A program made the position numbers and the translations under genes. The notes beneath the pieces were generated by a model, which was not told the DNA's origin, made no database searches, and worked only from the letters and a program-made list of their open reading frames with translations. Positions 15,170 to 15,703 of a stretch of 15,703 nt of DNA are shown here, piece after piece. Positions within the stretch are counted from its first letter, which is position 1; every line of letters begins with the position of its first letter. Origin of the DNA: an uncultured Gammaproteobacteria bacterium (GTDB lineage Bacteria; Pseudomonadota; Gammaproteobacteria; Chromatiales; Chromatiaceae); contig CALAZS010000146.1 of NCBI GenBank assembly GCA_937926265.1, positions 1-15,703 of the forward strand, given 5' to 3'.

Positions 15170-15652
15170 TTAATCCTTTAGTTTCCATGTTGGTTTATTG
15201 TCCGGTGTTATCAGGTTTGAATCAAGTAGCCATAGCCGGGCATCCCCGGCATCATGGTAAAACCACTCAGATGCCGATCCCAATCGGAAGGTATAGCCCC
15301 AGGCATCCATTTCCTGCATGAGCTGTTTGGCATTATTACCTGCCACTTTTTCTGCCAGCAGAATTTGAAGATAACAAACAGCGTTTTCCTCGTCATAATC
15401 ACCGCCGGCATCAGTATGAAGGTCACTGCGCCGGTCTGCATCCATACAGACAAAATGACAGGCTTCATGCAGGGCGGAGTGAACAGGGGTGTCAGCGCGT
15501 ACATACAGGGTATTACCTATCAGGCCGGCTTCGCTATCACCCCAATGGGAACCAGGGATTTCCTTGTTTTTGCTAACGCACTTCAGCTTGAGTGAGTAAC
15601 GGGATAAAAGCTGTTTAAGGCTCTGGTCAGGAATGCTTTCGATAATTTGCAT
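15170..15652 (-). CDS. Conserved hypothetical protein with HExxH motif
   Basis: The 160-residue protein is without signal peptide or membrane segment. It contains HEACH (62-66), which matches the zinc-protease HExxH pattern, and a conserved-looking acidic patch GGDYDEENAVCYLQI (83-97), where Glu88 or Glu89 could be a third metal ligand as in small gluzincin-like proteins. Two aromatic stretches, DAWGYTFRLGS and SEWFYHD, lie near the C-terminus. I recall similar proteins as conserved hypotheticals in gammaproteobacteria, but know of no assigned function; protease activity is inference only. No strong ribosome binding site precedes the ATG, and 51 bases upstream are visible before the window ends. 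It is the upstream partner of galU, 8 bases away. Confidence 0.8.
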   Translation of the reverse strand: MQIIESIPDQSLKQLLSRYSLKLKCVSKNKEIPGSHWGDSEAGLIGNTLYVRADTPVHSALHEACHFVCMDADRRSDLHTDAGGDYDEENAVCYLQILLAEKVAGNNAKQLMQEMDAWGYTFRLGSASEWFYHDAGDARLWLLDSNLITPDNKPTWKLKD

Positions 15653-15703
15653 GAAATTAATAAATTACCAAGGTTGATATCTGCGTATTTTACAGAAAAT
15701 AAA

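Overview
The window looks like a chromosomal segment of a gammaproteobacterium of moderate GC. This is inferred from gene content: a gap-pgk-pyk-fba cluster, an SrkA/YihE kinase, NhaA, PabB, a DUF3379-like anti-sigma-type protein and conserved gammaproteobacterial hypotheticals. The cluster order and the CbbA-type class II aldolase recall autotrophic or C1-using gammaproteobacteria, but no carbon-fixation gene is visible. I see no phage, transposase, integrase, CRISPR array, tRNA or rRNA.

Layout. Bases 1-5104 (+) carry four consecutive carbon-metabolism genes: gap, pgk, pyk and fba, closed by a strong intrinsic terminator at 5124-5158. nhaA (+) follows and meets srkA (-) tail to tail with a 14-base overlap. 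srkA is the second gene of a tightly coupled grx-srkA pair, with purC upstream on the same strand. Divergent from purC lie a small conserved hypothetical, an MbcA/ParS/Xre-like protein without a RES toxin partner, and a methyl-accepting chemotaxis protein (+). pabB (-) converges on the chemoreceptor gene. A membrane protein with a zinc-binding anti-sigma motif (+) is divergent from pabB and converges on galU (-). galU is preceded by a small HExxH protein gene with an 8-base gap.

The most interesting signal is not a gene. Three intergenic copies of one structured repeat occur: 1143-1237 (+), 7692-7797 (-) and 7823-7927 (+). Each has a long outer stem whose sequence differs completely between copies while pairing is kept. 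Inside are two hairpins that place GGA in the loop. The first hairpin always reads ACA(A/G)GGATGT, which equals the core of the known CsrA/RsmA binding consensus. One copy lies inside the glycolytic cluster; the other two face each other in the purC-grx gap. They may be a dispersed repeat family of mobile origin, an RNA element bound by a CsrA-like protein, or both.

Other local structures are a 14-bp inverted repeat that ends one base before the chemoreceptor start codon, a 10-bp hairpin in front of pgk, a stem-loop between pgk and pyk, and an AT-rich inverted repeat in front of nhaA.
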